From: Phocaeicola plebeius
GTDB taxonomy: Bacteria; Bacteroidota; Bacteroidia; Bacteroidales; Bacteroidaceae
Assembly: GCF_003437535.1 (NCBI RefSeq)
Contig: NZ_QSQT01000005.1
Location: forward strand, 1-64,000
Direction of reading: 5' to 3'
DNA: 64,000 nucleotides
The stretch's first letter is position 1. Each line of letters starts with the position of its first letter. Positions 8,013-17,305 of this stretch are shown one piece after another. The position numbers and the translations under genes are program-made. The notes beneath the pieces are model-generated. The model saw only the letters and a program-made list of their open reading frames with translations, was not told the origin of the DNA and did no database searches.

Positions 8013-11000
8013 TCAGAATGTTACAGATAAGCCAAACAATAAGGTTCTAGGAGTTGGATAACGGCCATTATCAATTCCTCGTCCGTAAACTGTAGATACA
8101 GCTGGTTCAGGCGATACACCGTCATATCCAGTAATATAGAATAGATTCTGTCCTGTTACATATACAGATGCATCTTGCATACCTGCTTTACCAATCCATT
8201 TTTTTGGTAAAGAGTAGCTGAGGGTAATCTCTCTTAGTGCCAGATAATCTCCTTTTTCATAGAAACGTGAACTATTATTATCCACAGCTGTATTACCATT
8301 GTTAGAACGAGTAATGTTTTTCTTGTTCAACTGGTCAGCATAAGTGAAGACTGGAAGATCCGTATCTGGATTCGTTTCACTCCATGTGTCATGAACTTTA
8401 TCTATGATATTAAACTGTCCTTGATACTGTCCTAAAGAACGGGCCTTTAAGTCGTTGTAAATAGTGTGTCCCAAAGCATAGTCGAAACGTGCGTATAATG
8501 ACCAGTTCTTATAAGATAAGGTCGTTGAGAATCCACCTGTTACTTTAGGGAATATATTACCAACTACAGCACGGTCAAGGCTGTTAATCTTTCCATCCTT
8601 ATTAATGTCTTCCCAGCATACATCTCCTGGTTCTATGGGTTTCCATCCGTTTGATTCAGCATAAGTTACACCTGTCTGTGGGTTTATTTCATTGGCCATA
8701 CCTGGTCCATACAAGTTGGCAACTTCGTCAATGACCATGTTGGCGTTAGCTTTTACATCATTCCAATCTCTAAAGATATGATTCTGCACATAGCCTACCA
8801 TGTCACCGAGTTTTCCACCTTCTCTATAGCCGCCAATCCATTTGGTCGGAGTCTCTCCTGTTTCAGGGTTGTAGAGTCCAGCTGCCACTTCATAACCATC
8901 AATCTGGTTAAATGGTTTGTCACTTGTAGGTAATTTTAAAACCTTGTTTGACACTGAAGTTAAGTTAGCAGAAACTTCCCAGTTAAAACCTTTAGCATTA
9001 GATAGAATATTAGCTCTTACCTCCATTTCAAATCCTGAGTTACGCAATTTTCCCAAGTTGGTTTTCATACTTGAAAAACCAGTATATGCGGGCAGGTTCA
9101 CATCGGTTAGCAAATCATCTGTTGTTCTGTTGTAATAGTCAAAGATGAAGCTTAACCGGTTGTTGAAGAATCCTAGGTCCAAACCGGCTTCAAATGAACG
9201 GCTCTGTTCCCATCTTAATCCTGTATTTATTAAAGAAGAGTTGTAGTATGCAGTTGCACCATCGTAATTACCGGCTCCAATCTGCTTATAAATTCCGTAA
9301 ATATCAAAGTTCCCGATACCATTTACGTTACCGTTTACTCCATAACTTAAACGTGGTTTGATGTTACTGATTACTTCTGAAATTTTAGATTCTTTCCAAA
9401 AATCTTCTTCTGTGACATTCCATCCCACAGAAACTCCAGGAAAGAAACCCCAACGGTTGTCTTTCAATCGAGAAATACCGTCGTAACGAGCTACTAATGA
9501 AAGCAGATATTTCATTTGATAGTTATAGTTTACACGACCAAATACGGATGCAATCCGATAACCTGTTTTTTCAGACTTGGTGGATGTACGTGATGCTCCT
9601 GCATTTAGAGTCGGAATATCATCTGTTGGAGAGTTCTGAGTTTTGGCCTCCATCATAAATTCATTATAACCGAAATATTCACTTCCTACCATTACATCCA
9701 AGTTGTGCTTGTCTTTGAATGTATCTTTATAATTCAATGTTCCATTGACCTGAATCTGAGTATAGCGTTCTATCTTTGCACTAGCATCACGTGTGTTAGT
9801 TGGTGTAGATGAGGTTTGAAGCTGGTATGATTTATTGAATGTTTCATATTGATAATCATAATGGTAAAGCGATGAGTTTCCGCTGAATGTCAGTTTTTTA
9901 GGAATAATATCCAAATCGAAACCAAAGTTATATGTCGATTTACGTGTACCATCTTCACTAGTCAGTTTGTCTCGATAATATTCAGGATTACCATCACCTG
10001 TTCCCCAACCTGATGCAGGCGAACCATCTTCGTTGTATGGATTCCATGTCGGACGTTGTGAGCGTGTACGATAGAATAATTCATAAGAACCAATCCATAA
10101 TGATGGTTGCTGTGACCATGTATAGGTAGCACCGGCTTTCACATTTAAGAATGGGAAAATTTTGTAGGTACCGCTTACAGAGCCGTTGAAACGTTTGTAC
10201 CCAGTTCCCTTAATCTGACCATCTTCATTGTAATATCCCATGCTGGCCATGTAAGTACCCTTATCATTTCCTCCGGTAATATTTACATAATGATCTTGTG
10301 TCAAGGCTGTATTAGCAAAAACGGCATCATCCAACTGACCACTATAATCCTTATAAAGAAGTTGTTTACCTTCATAATATGGGTCATCCATAACTAGCCA
10401 ACCTTCATTTCTTAGATGAGAAGTTTCATCGGTTAGATATTTTACGTCGATAAGGTCATTTTGTGTACCATATCCAGTTTGAGTATCTACGCTTGCTGCT
10501 CCCGGTACGTTGTTTGTATAACGTTTATAACCCAGACGGTTATAGTAAAGATAATCGTGGGCATTACAGAAATCATATCCGTAACGTGCAAAGTTTACAC
10601 CCAGTTTAAATTTATAGTTTACTGAAGCTTTACCTGCTTTTCCACTTTTTGTTTCTACAAGGATAACACCTCCGTTGGCACGTGCACCATAGATAGCAGT
10701 AGAAGCGGCATCTTTCAATACTTGTATAGATTCAATATCTGAAGGGTTGATGTCACTCATGCTTTCGCGAATAATACCATCAACAACAATCAATGCTTTA
10801 CTATTACCACCGGTAATTGTTGCTCCACCACGAAGAGTGATATCAGGTTCAGCTCCAGGCTGTCCTGTTGTATTGATAACTCGCAAACCTGTTACAGAAC
10901 CTTGTAAAGCCTGTCCTGCGTTACTCATAGCAGCATTTTTCAGAACTTGATCATCCATTTTTGAAATGGCCGTAGTTAATGCAGCTCGTTTCTGTGAACC

Positions 11001-11378
11001 ACCATATCCGGTTACGACAACTTCTTCCAATGTTTGGGTATCTTCTTTCAGAATGATGTTAATCGGAGTACCATCCCATTTTATGGTTTGTGTAATATAT
11101 CCTACGAAAGAAATTTCAATAACATCCCCTTTCTTTACGTTTGATAGAGAGAAGTTTCCATCAATGTCTGTAATTGTTCCATTTGTAGTTCCTTTTACTA
11201 TTACAGAAGCTCCAATGACAGATTCGCCTGTTGCGTCTTTCACAATACCTTGACATATACCAGTTTGTTGTACAATGTCAATTTCAGATTCATTTTTTGA
11301 TAAGTCCGCATATGCCATACCCGTAGATAAACTGCCTAGTAACAGCCACATACCGACTGACTTCATTTTTCTATTCAT
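8013..11378 (-). CDS. nanO: SusC/RagA-family TonB-dependent transporter (NanO-like)
   Basis: Outer-membrane TonB-dependent transporter of 1121 residues. After the signal peptide comes a carboxypeptidase-D-like regulatory domain (about 40-115), a TonB-box-like EEVVVTGYG near residue 120, a plug domain (TGLRVINTTGQPG..., VLKDAASTAIYGARANGGVILVET) and the barrel ending in an aromatic residue (LSVTF). There is no N-terminal STN signalling domain, so it is not expected to work with an anti-sigma factor. It forms the import complex with the SusD protein encoded downstream and probably brings in sialic acid or short sialylated glycans. It starts a new transcription unit after the nanH terminator. 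Confidence 0.92.
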   Translation of the reverse strand: MNRKMKSVGMWLLLGSLSTGMAYADLSKNESEIDIVQQTGICQGIVKDATGESVIGASVIVKGTTNGTITDIDGNFSLSNVKKGDVIEISFVGYITQTIKWDGTPINIILKEDTQTLEEVVVTGYGGSQKRAALTTAISKMDDQVLKNAAMSNAGQALQGSVTGLRVINTTGQPGAEPDITLRGGATITGGNSKALIVVDGIIRESMSDINPSDIESIQVLKDAASTAIYGARANGGVILVETKSGKAGKASVNYKFKLGVNFARYGYDFCNAHDYLYYNRLGYKRYTNNVPGAASVDTQTGYGTQNDLIDVKYLTDETSHLRNEGWLVMDDPYYEGKQLLYKDYSGQLDDAVFANTALTQDHYVNITGGNDKGTYMASMGYYNEDGQIKGTGYKRFNGSVSGTYKIFPFLNVKAGATYTWSQQPSLWIGSYELFYRTRSQRPTWNPYNEDGSPASGWGTGDGNPEYYRDKLTSEDGTRKSTYNFGFDLDIIPKKLTFSGNSSLYHYDYQYETFNKSYQLQTSSTPTNTRDASAKIERYTQIQVNGTLNYKDTFKDKHNLDVMVGSEYFGYNEFMMEAKTQNSPTDDIPTLNAGASRTSTKSEKTGYRIASVFGRVNYNYQMKYLLSLVARYDGISRLKDNRWGFFPGVSVGWNVTEEDFWKESKISEVISNIKPRLSYGVNGNVNGIGNFDIYGIYKQIGAGNYDGATAYYNSSLINTGLRWEQSRSFEAGLDLGFFNNRLSFIFDYYNRTTDDLLTDVNLPAYTGFSSMKTNLGKLRNSGFEMEVRANILSNAKGFNWEVSANLTSVSNKVLKLPTSDKPFNQIDGYEVAAGLYNPETGETPTKWIGGYREGGKLGDMVGYVQNHIFRDWNDVKANANMVIDEVANLYGPGMANEINPQTGVTYAESNGWKPIEPGDVCWEDINKDGKINSLDRAVVGNIFPKVTGGFSTTLSYKNWSLYARFDYALGHTIYNDLKARSLGQYQGQFNIIDKVHDTWSETNPDTDLPVFTYADQLNKKNITRSNNGNTAVDNNSSRFYEKGDYLALREITLSYSLPKKWIGKAGMQDASVYVTGQNLFYITGYDGVSPEPAVSTVYGRGIDNGRYPTPRTLLFGLSVTF

Positions 11379-11442
11379 AATTCATGCATATATAAGGTTA
11401 AAGTTTGCGATTGATGATTCTTCAGTTAACTTAAGGCCTTTT

Positions 11443-11456
11443 TAAAATGAATTTTA
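11443..11456. promoter_or_regulatory. short palindrome in the nanO leader
   Basis: TAAAAT and ATTTTA flank a two-base centre about 24 bp downstream of the nanO -7 element. It only loosely resembles the AT-rich palindromes before nanA and the ROK gene and may be chance in AT-rich DNA. The rest of the 342-bp gap 11379-11720 holds the nanO promoter and the nanH terminator, and nothing else was seen. Confidence 0.25.
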
Positions 11457-11479
11457 TTAATACGTCTATTTACATGTGG

Positions 11480-11510
11480 CAAATATAGAAATAAAAATTT
11501 GATGTCACAA
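11480..11510 (-). promoter_or_regulatory. promoter of nanO-nanU unit
   Basis: Reading leftward, TATATTTG (11487-11480) matches the Bacteroides -7 consensus TAnnTTTG, with a partial -33 element (TTG at 11510-11508) about 20 nt upstream. The start codon at 11378 leaves a leader of roughly 95 nt. Confidence 0.6.
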
Positions 11511-11662
11511 TTATTTGATAAAATATTTTATGAAATACCGATTTTATTTGTGTTGTATTTTTGTTTTTACCGATAGTTTATAAAGTTGAATTTCTTTTAT
11601 TGTGATTCTGATTATACGTATAATGATAAGAATGTTATTTATATATGCTGATATTCAGCAAT

Positions 11663-11698
11663 AAAAAAGGGGATATCATAATTGATATCCCCTTTTTT
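11663..11698. terminator. bidirectional intrinsic terminator after nanH
   Basis: Six A, GGGGATATCA, a 4-base loop, TGATATCCCC, six T. It works in both directions by symmetry. It ends the leftward nanA-E-T-yhcH-nanH unit and separates it from the nanO promoter. Confidence 0.92.
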
Positions 11699-11720
11699 AT
11701 TGAAATCTTTATATAATAAA

Positions 11721-13343
11721 TTATTTTATAATATCTTTCAGTTTAATGCTTTGGAAAGTCATGTGAGCTACACTGCTTTCATACAATATACCGATAGTTT
11801 CTTTATCTATCATTGTCAGGCAGGAATATCCCCAATTGTATCCCTCATCTAACAGAAGCTGATGTTCCGAACTCCAGGTATTTCCTCCATCCATGCTGAT
11901 TTTAATCGTCATGTCTTTACGGGCATTTGTAGAATTGGGGTTGGAGAAAATTAAAAGGTCTTTACCCAATACATTATCTTTCGCTTTTACACTGATCAGA
12001 CTGGCCATACATACGGGCTCTATCAAAGCAGTACGGGATGATTCGTGTTCCTTCCAAGTCTTACCTAAATCTTGTGTGGTATAAACGGCCCGGCTTCCTC
12101 CTCGGTTATCTCTCATGTTCAGCATTAAAGTGCCAGGTTCAAGCTCTGCCACTTGTGCTTCTGTGGTATTAGTACGTGCATGGTGGTGTATGGTCCATGT
12201 TTCTCCACGGTCTTTGCTATACATGATACCCGCATTGGGGATTCGGGTTTTGTCGATAAACTGAATGGGGAATACCAATGTACCATCTTCCATTGTGATG
12301 CCTCGTCCCGGGCCTTGCAATAAGAAATACCATTCCGGAAGCTTCACTTGTTCGGTAATATTGATTGGTTCAGACCATGTTTTTCCATCATCTGTACTTT
12401 TAGCGAGTACCAATTGAGCGGTATGGTTCAAGTCCATTCCCTGATGTGAACTCCACCATGCTCTTTGGTTACCCATTCCGTGTGTCCATGCCGCTACAAT
12501 CCATACGGTGTTGGTTTTGGTGTCTACCAAGATAGAAGGGTCGCCTACACCATTCTGAGCTGAAGGAAGTCCACCGTATTCTTTGAATGATAGAGGTAAA
12601 CACATTTTTTCCCATGTTTTTCCTCCGTCTGTACTGCGGCTGAGGCCTATGTCGATATGTTCCTGCAAATCTACACTGCTGTTGTAACGCACATCGTATA
12701 CTCCCAAGAGAGTACCTTTATTTGTAGTAACCAGCCCTGGAATACGGAAAGCTGCTGAACCGTCATCACCTGCATGGCGAACTCCTACTGCCATTCTTTG
12801 TACGACTTTCTGTTCTGTCGTATTTTTTGTGGGTATAATTTTCCCATCACCTTTTACCTGAGTTACTTCTGCACAGATTTTTGTGTGTAGTGAAGCTGTT
12901 GGTTGCATTTCGATACTGATCCAGAAGAAATTATATCCAGGAAAGAGGTTCTGTTTTCCTTCCAGTGTCAGCGTATTGGTTTTAGGTGTTATTTCTGCCT
13001 TTTTTATAGAATAAGATGGATTAGCAGAAAGGGTTTGCCCCGGATTGTTGCTGGAAATGTATTCTACGGGTGCAAAGCGTTTTTTTCCTCTGTCTTGTGG
13101 AGCATCTGTTCCTCCATAATACAATTTAATAGCTTTGATTTGTGACAAAGGTACGTTCTTGTCGAAGGTGATAGTGACATTGTCAAGGGTCTTTGTTTCT
13201 TTGGCATCGAGACGCAGATAAGCCAAGACATTATCATGTCTTTCTATTAATATCGGTACTTGTGGGGTTTTAACAAAGACAGTATCAGCAGCGTGCAGAC
13301 CGATGGAAAGCATTCCGATACATAAGGATAATAGTTTTTTCAT
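11721..13343 (-). CDS. nanH: GH33 exo-alpha-sialidase
   Basis: Secreted or periplasmic sialidase of 540 residues. A signal peptide (about 1-18) precedes an N-terminal beta-sandwich of the BNR-associated type (about 20-175). The six-bladed catalytic domain begins with the FRIPGLV motif, whose Arg belongs to the arginine triad. Five Asp-box repeats are visible (STDGGKTW, STDDGKTW, SKDRGETW, TTQDLGKTW, SMDGGNTW). It releases terminal sialic acid from host glycans. It is the last gene of the nanA-nanE-nanT-yhcH-nanH unit, 15 bp after the YhcH gene, and is followed by a strong terminator. Its length and layout fit NanH of Bacteroides and Tannerella. Confidence 0.95.
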   Translation of the reverse strand: MKKLLSLCIGMLSIGLHAADTVFVKTPQVPILIERHDNVLAYLRLDAKETKTLDNVTITFDKNVPLSQIKAIKLYYGGTDAPQDRGKKRFAPVEYISSNNPGQTLSANPSYSIKKAEITPKTNTLTLEGKQNLFPGYNFFWISIEMQPTASLHTKICAEVTQVKGDGKIIPTKNTTEQKVVQRMAVGVRHAGDDGSAAFRIPGLVTTNKGTLLGVYDVRYNSSVDLQEHIDIGLSRSTDGGKTWEKMCLPLSFKEYGGLPSAQNGVGDPSILVDTKTNTVWIVAAWTHGMGNQRAWWSSHQGMDLNHTAQLVLAKSTDDGKTWSEPINITEQVKLPEWYFLLQGPGRGITMEDGTLVFPIQFIDKTRIPNAGIMYSKDRGETWTIHHHARTNTTEAQVAELEPGTLMLNMRDNRGGSRAVYTTQDLGKTWKEHESSRTALIEPVCMASLISVKAKDNVLGKDLLIFSNPNSTNARKDMTIKISMDGGNTWSSEHQLLLDEGYNWGYSCLTMIDKETIGILYESSVAHMTFQSIKLKDIIK

Positions 13344-13358
13344 AATGCAGTTGCTGGT

Positions 13359-13805
13359 TTAGATTTTTACTTTAGCTATAAGTTTTCTTATTTTTCCTTC
13401 TCCAATTACAGGGGCATGTGGGTCTTCCGGATATACAATGGCAAATTGTCCGGGAAGCAAATCAACAAAGGTTGTAGGTACATCTGAATAGAGTGCACAA
13501 TCACCTTCTTTCTGATACGCTTGTTTCAGTTGGTTTACATCTTCAATGGCTTTCCAACCGATACGTTCTTTCCCTTCCAAAAGAATATGTATATCAATGT
13601 AATCACGATGTACTTCCAGAACCTGTTCAGATTCTTTCACGCATGTGGGGTTAACGTTGTTGATAAACAGGTTATCTCCATCCAGTTCTATTCTTCCACA
13701 TGGTGTATGCAATAAGTCGTGACTCTTTACATAATCGAACAATTGTTTAAATAAAGGATGTAGCGGTTCAATTCTGCTACTATTTTGTAAATTGGAAACA
13801 ATCAT
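13359..13805 (-). CDS. YhcH/YjgK/YiaL-family protein, probable sialic acid anomerase
   Basis: Cytoplasmic protein of 148 residues with the DUF386 cupin-like fold. The visible signature is HRDYIDIHILLEGKERIGW followed by FAIVYPEDPHAPVIGEG, which carries the histidine and acidic metal ligands of the family. The E. coli relative in the nan operon (YhcH/NanQ) speeds interconversion of sialic acid anomers, so that the lyase receives the open-chain or alpha form. The gene sits between nanT and nanH with gaps of 19 and 15 bp, the position expected for that role. Activity on another sugar cannot be excluded. Confidence 0.85.
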   Translation of the reverse strand: MIVSNLQNSSRIEPLHPLFKQLFDYVKSHDLLHTPCGRIELDGDNLFINNVNPTCVKESEQVLEVHRDYIDIHILLEGKERIGWKAIEDVNQLKQAYQKEGDCALYSDVPTTFVDLLPGQFAIVYPEDPHAPVIGEGKIRKLIAKVKI

Positions 13806-13824
13806 AATATATAAAAGTTTTTAG

Positions 13825-15063
13825 TTATTCCATATTGTCTGTTTTAGGACGTAAGAAATACAACTGTACGCCAAGAGCAATAGCTACCACGATAGCTAGC
13901 ATGGCAAAACCGGCTCCTAAATTGCCGCTATCACCCCATCTTCCTAAAAGATGAGTAATGAAAGCACCGGCAGATACACCAATCATATTCATCACTCCAT
14001 AGGCAGTAGCCCGTTGTTTGTGAGATACAAACTGACAGAGGATAGGCATGTTATTAGTATCAAAGATTCCATAACCGATACCAAACAGCAGCCCGGCACC
14101 TACTACTGCTACCAGATTATGTCCGAATCCTAATAAAAGTAGTGATGGAATGGTCAATCCCAAACCGATGGCTCCGGTATATACACGTCCGCGTAGATTT
14201 TTCTGCACCCATTTATCCGATAAAGGACCGCCAATAAGAACTCCGATGAATGAAGATACGGCGATGGTTATAGTAGAAATAGGTCCGGCTTGTGACATGG
14301 GTAAATCAAGGTTTTCAGCAAACAAGGTCGGAAGCCAGTTTTTGGTAGCCCACCCGGGAAGGCTTGGGGCTGCAAAGTAGAGCAAGATTACCCAGAAAGC
14401 TACGTTGGTTAGCAAGGATTTTAGACTGGTAAAGACGCTCTCTTTCTCTTTTTGTGGATTGGCTTGAAGTTTTTCTGTAGGAAGAATTTCTGTTTTTTTG
14501 TCATGTAAAAATAACATCAGAATTACGGCATAGGCAATTCCGATGATACCGAACCAATGGAAAGTGGTGTGCCAGGAAAAGGCATCGGCTACGGTTGCTC
14601 CGAATCCTCCGATGGCTTGTCCTGTGTACAAACCTGTCATATGGATACCTACGGCCAAAGAACGGGATTTTCCAGTATGATAGTCTGCAATCAAGGAAAG
14701 TCCGGCAGGGATGTAGAGTGCTTCGCTCACTCCCATTAAGGCACGTAGCCAGACAACCTGATTGAATGTTTCGGCTATTCCCATCAGATAAGTTACGGAA
14801 GACCATACGAACAAACTTCCAACAATCAGCCATTTGCGGTTCAAACGGTCAGCTATGACGCCTGAAACGGGACTCATCAGTGCGTAAATCCAGAGAAAGA
14901 TTGCCATCAGATAGCCGAAGTTGGTAGCTGATTGCAGTTCTACAATGTCAACCTGCATCGCATCTTTCATGGTGCTAAGCATTTGTCGGTCCATATAGTT
15001 AAGCAATGCCACTCCCCATAGTAGGCCTACTACAATCCACGGATAAATTTTTGAGTTTTTCAT
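13825..15063 (-). CDS. nanT: MFS sialic acid transporter NanT
   Basis: Inner-membrane major facilitator of 412 residues with about 12 transmembrane helices. The N-terminal region has LLNYMDRQ and the loop DRLNRKW between helices 2 and 3, typical of the anion:cation symporter branch. The second half repeats it in GPLSDKWVQKNLRGRVY. In Bacteroides fragilis the nanLET cluster uses an MFS permease of this kind to carry Neu5Ac across the inner membrane. The gene lies 38 bp after nanE and before the YhcH gene, which supports the substrate. The family alone would not distinguish sialic acid from hexuronate. Confidence 0.88.
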   Translation of the reverse strand: MKNSKIYPWIVVGLLWGVALLNYMDRQMLSTMKDAMQVDIVELQSATNFGYLMAIFLWIYALMSPVSGVIADRLNRKWLIVGSLFVWSSVTYLMGIAETFNQVVWLRALMGVSEALYIPAGLSLIADYHTGKSRSLAVGIHMTGLYTGQAIGGFGATVADAFSWHTTFHWFGIIGIAYAVILMLFLHDKKTEILPTEKLQANPQKEKESVFTSLKSLLTNVAFWVILLYFAAPSLPGWATKNWLPTLFAENLDLPMSQAGPISTITIAVSSFIGVLIGGPLSDKWVQKNLRGRVYTGAIGLGLTIPSLLLLGFGHNLVAVVGAGLLFGIGYGIFDTNNMPILCQFVSHKQRATAYGVMNMIGVSAGAFITHLLGRWGDSGNLGAGFAMLAIVVAIALGVQLYFLRPKTDNME

Positions 15064-15101
15064 ATATTATGGTTATTCAGTTAGCAATGTAACTTGCCGG
15101 A

Positions 15102-16286
15102 TTATTCTCCGGCAAGTATTTCTTTACATAATGTATATCCTTTTATCATCATTCTTGGAATATGGAAAGGACCTTTAAAGAGGTTACCTTTCGCAGGTTG
15201 AGCTACTGTACCGTCACGATGCAGGTACCCGTACCATTCTCCAAATTCACTGTCAGGGAAATGAGCATACGTCCAATCACTGATTTGTTTGTGACGTTTC
15301 AGGTATTTCTCGTCCTTGGTCAGTTTATATGCATATAAGTTGGCAATGATGGCTTCTGTTTGTGGCCACCAGAATTTCATGTCTTGTGAATAATCCTGTG
15401 GAGGAAGATTCTTGCAATCCTTGAAATTGATGATGCCACCATACTGTTTGTCCCATCCCCATTCCCAAGACCAGTCAAGAATGGTTAGGGCCATGTCAAT
15501 GAGTTCTTTGTTATTGTTCATGTTACGTGCTACATCGAACAGGAACCAAGAGGTCTCGATACAATGTCCCGGATTGATGGTACGGCCATTCATTGTATCG
15601 ATAAATTCTCCTTTAGGGCCAACCATTTCCAGCAAAGCCTTGAATTCAGAATGCATGAAATAGTTTTTCAATGCATAAATGGATTCTTCAATCTGTGCAT
15701 CGAGTTCAGGATCTGAAATTACTTTCTTGATACTGGAAGCCACATTGACCATAATCATGGTAATGGAATGTCCTTGTGCCTGAACCGTAGGTAAATATTT
15801 CGGTTCAAGTATACCTGGAGTATTCAGGAAGTGGCGCATGCGCTTGAACAAATCAAGTGCTTTTTGGGCATATTCTTTATTACCGGTAGCCAGTGCATAT
15901 TCCGACATGGCGATGGCGGCAAAACTCTCAGAAAATACATATCTTCTTTTCCGGAGCGGAGTTCCGTCTGCTGCTACCTCGAAATACATTCTTCCATCAG
16001 TATCGAAGCAATGCTTTTCAATAAAGTCGAGTGTAAGCTTGGCAGCATCCAGCCATTCAGGATTTTTTTCTATATTGTTATATGCGTACGAGCAAATGAA
16101 AGCAAAGCGTCCCTGAAACCAGACCGATTTAGTGGTGTCAATAAGTTGACCGTTACGAGCCACGCAGGTGTATATGCCACCGTGTTCTTTGTCAAGACCA
16201 TTCTTTAACCAAAATGGCATGATGTTATGGGTGAGATCTTCTTTGTAGTTCTCAGCCCAATATTTAGCGTAAGTTTCTATAGACAT
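15102..16286 (-). CDS. nanE: AGE-family N-acetylmannosamine 2-epimerase
   Basis: Cytoplasmic epimerase of about 394 residues that converts ManNAc to GlcNAc. It belongs to the alpha/alpha-barrel N-acylglucosamine 2-epimerase family, not the small TIM-barrel NanE of proteobacteria. Barrel features include WFQGRFAF, the histidine-bearing NPGHCIETSWFLFD and MKFWWPQTEAI, and a C-terminal FKGPFHIPRMM. B. fragilis needs this kind of epimerase to grow on sialic acid. The frame opens at 16319, but those 11 extra codons overlap nanA; the ATG at 16286 leaves a 10-bp gap and matches family N-termini. Confidence 0.93.
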   Translation of the reverse strand: MSIETYAKYWAENYKEDLTHNIMPFWLKNGLDKEHGGIYTCVARNGQLIDTTKSVWFQGRFAFICSYAYNNIEKNPEWLDAAKLTLDFIEKHCFDTDGRMYFEVAADGTPLRKRRYVFSESFAAIAMSEYALATGNKEYAQKALDLFKRMRHFLNTPGILEPKYLPTVQAQGHSITMIMVNVASSIKKVISDPELDAQIEESIYALKNYFMHSEFKALLEMVGPKGEFIDTMNGRTINPGHCIETSWFLFDVARNMNNNKELIDMALTILDWSWEWGWDKQYGGIINFKDCKNLPPQDYSQDMKFWWPQTEAIIANLYAYKLTKDEKYLKRHKQISDWTYAHFPDSEFGEWYGYLHRDGTVAQPAKGNLFKGPFHIPRMMIKGYTLCKEILAGE

Positions 16287-16296
16287 AAGAATGGAT

Positions 16297-17214
16297 TTAG
16301 AATTTGTTGCAACGATCAAAGAAGTTGATGGCTTCCAGTTCTGCCTTCATGCGTGCTTCTTCTTCGTCTGTCATATTTTGGAACGGAGTACGGTTCTTAC
16401 CTAAATCCAGCCCGATGAGCTTCATGATTCGTTTACCACCAACGATATTACCGCGGTAATGGCAAATCACGTTGATTACATCCTGAGAGAAGTTCTGCAG
16501 TTCGCGTGCTTTTTCGATGTCACCAGCTTTCCATGCGTCGATGATGCCCACCAGGTTGATTCCGTTATAGTTAGTTGTACCGCCGATACCACCTTGTGCA
16601 CCACCCATAGCTAATGATGGAAGAATTGTTTCATCCTGACCGTGCAGCATGTCGAATTTTCCGTTCTTGTACAAGCGGCACTGGTTGTATTCGTAAATGC
16701 TTTCGTATGTATATTTGATACCTGCGAAGTTAGGAATACGTCCGTCTACAGCTTTCAGTAATTCTACCATCGGTAAGAAAGCACCATTGAATGCCGGAAT
16801 GTGATAATAATAGAAAGGAAGATTTGGGGCTCCAGCCGCAATTTCTTCACAATATTTCACCAGCTCTTCAATGCGACCAATTTTCGGGAATGGAGGAGCC
16901 ATGGCACCGATACCCCATGCACCAATCTTCTGAGCATGTTCGGCCAGCATTTTGCTTGCTTTTACACAGCAGCTTCCTACGTGTACAATTACCTTGAAAC
17001 CTTCGGGAGCAGCTTTCACCCATTCTTCTGCCAGTTTCATACGTTCTTCTTCGGTCAGCATGTAGCCTTCACCAGATGAACCGTTGATAAACACACCTTT
17101 CAGTCCATTTTTTGCTAACATTTTTGCATAAGCAGAAATGGGTTCATAATTTACTTCACCATTTTCATAAAATGGAGTAAATGGGGCATCAATTAAGCCA
17201 ATAATCTTTTCCAT
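16297..17214 (-). CDS. nanA: N-acetylneuraminate lyase
   Basis: Cytoplasmic aldolase of 305 residues that splits Neu5Ac into ManNAc and pyruvate. It has the DHDPS/NAL TIM-barrel signature: NGSSGEG near 44-50 for the pyruvate carboxylate, catalytic Tyr137 in YHIP, and the Schiff-base Lys167 in GIKYTY. GGTTNYNGI and the C-terminal helices complete the fold. Length and catalytic spacing match E. coli NanA (Tyr137, Lys165). It is first in the catabolic unit, behind a TAnnTTTG promoter and an AT-rich palindrome that may be the operator. Confidence 0.96.
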   Translation of the reverse strand: MEKIIGLIDAPFTPFYENGEVNYEPISAYAKMLAKNGLKGVFINGSSGEGYMLTEEERMKLAEEWVKAAPEGFKVIVHVGSCCVKASKMLAEHAQKIGAWGIGAMAPPFPKIGRIEELVKYCEEIAAGAPNLPFYYYHIPAFNGAFLPMVELLKAVDGRIPNFAGIKYTYESIYEYNQCRLYKNGKFDMLHGQDETILPSLAMGGAQGGIGGTTNYNGINLVGIIDAWKAGDIEKARELQNFSQDVINVICHYRGNIVGGKRIMKLIGLDLGKNRTPFQNMTDEEEARMKAELEAINFFDRCNKF

Positions 17215-17223
17215 AATATTATA

Positions 17224-17245
17224 TTTAATAAATTAGTTTATTTAA
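17224..17245. promoter_or_regulatory. candidate operator before nanA
   Basis: An imperfect palindrome centred on ATTAGT (AATAAA, TTAG, TTTATT, with looser outer arms). It resembles the palindrome before the ROK gene at 15 of 21 aligned positions. It lies just downstream of the nanA -7 element, where a bound repressor would block transcription. Confidence 0.45.
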
Positions 17246-17251
17246 TAATCG

Positions 17252-17283
17252 CAAAAATAAGGATATAATTTTTATATTACAAG
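17252..17283 (-). promoter_or_regulatory. promoter of the nanA-nanE-nanT-yhcH-nanH unit
   Basis: Leftward TATTTTTG (17259-17252) fits TAnnTTTG. CTTG (17283-17280), 20 nt upstream, is a one-mismatch -33 element. The predicted start is near 17245, giving a leader of about 30 nt. Confidence 0.6.
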
Positions 17284-17305
17284 GTTTTATGTGCTTATTT
17301 TGAAA

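Noticed and set aside
11443..11456. Third copy of the putative ROK operator before nanO.
   Set aside because: The match to the other two palindromes is poor and it lies far from the -7 element, so it is listed only as a weak palindrome.
15831..16208. Long rightward open frames inside nanE, and similar ones inside nanT, rnr, the DUF2975 genes and the rhamnosidase.
   Set aside because: They lie opposite or out of frame with well-supported genes and their products show no family features.
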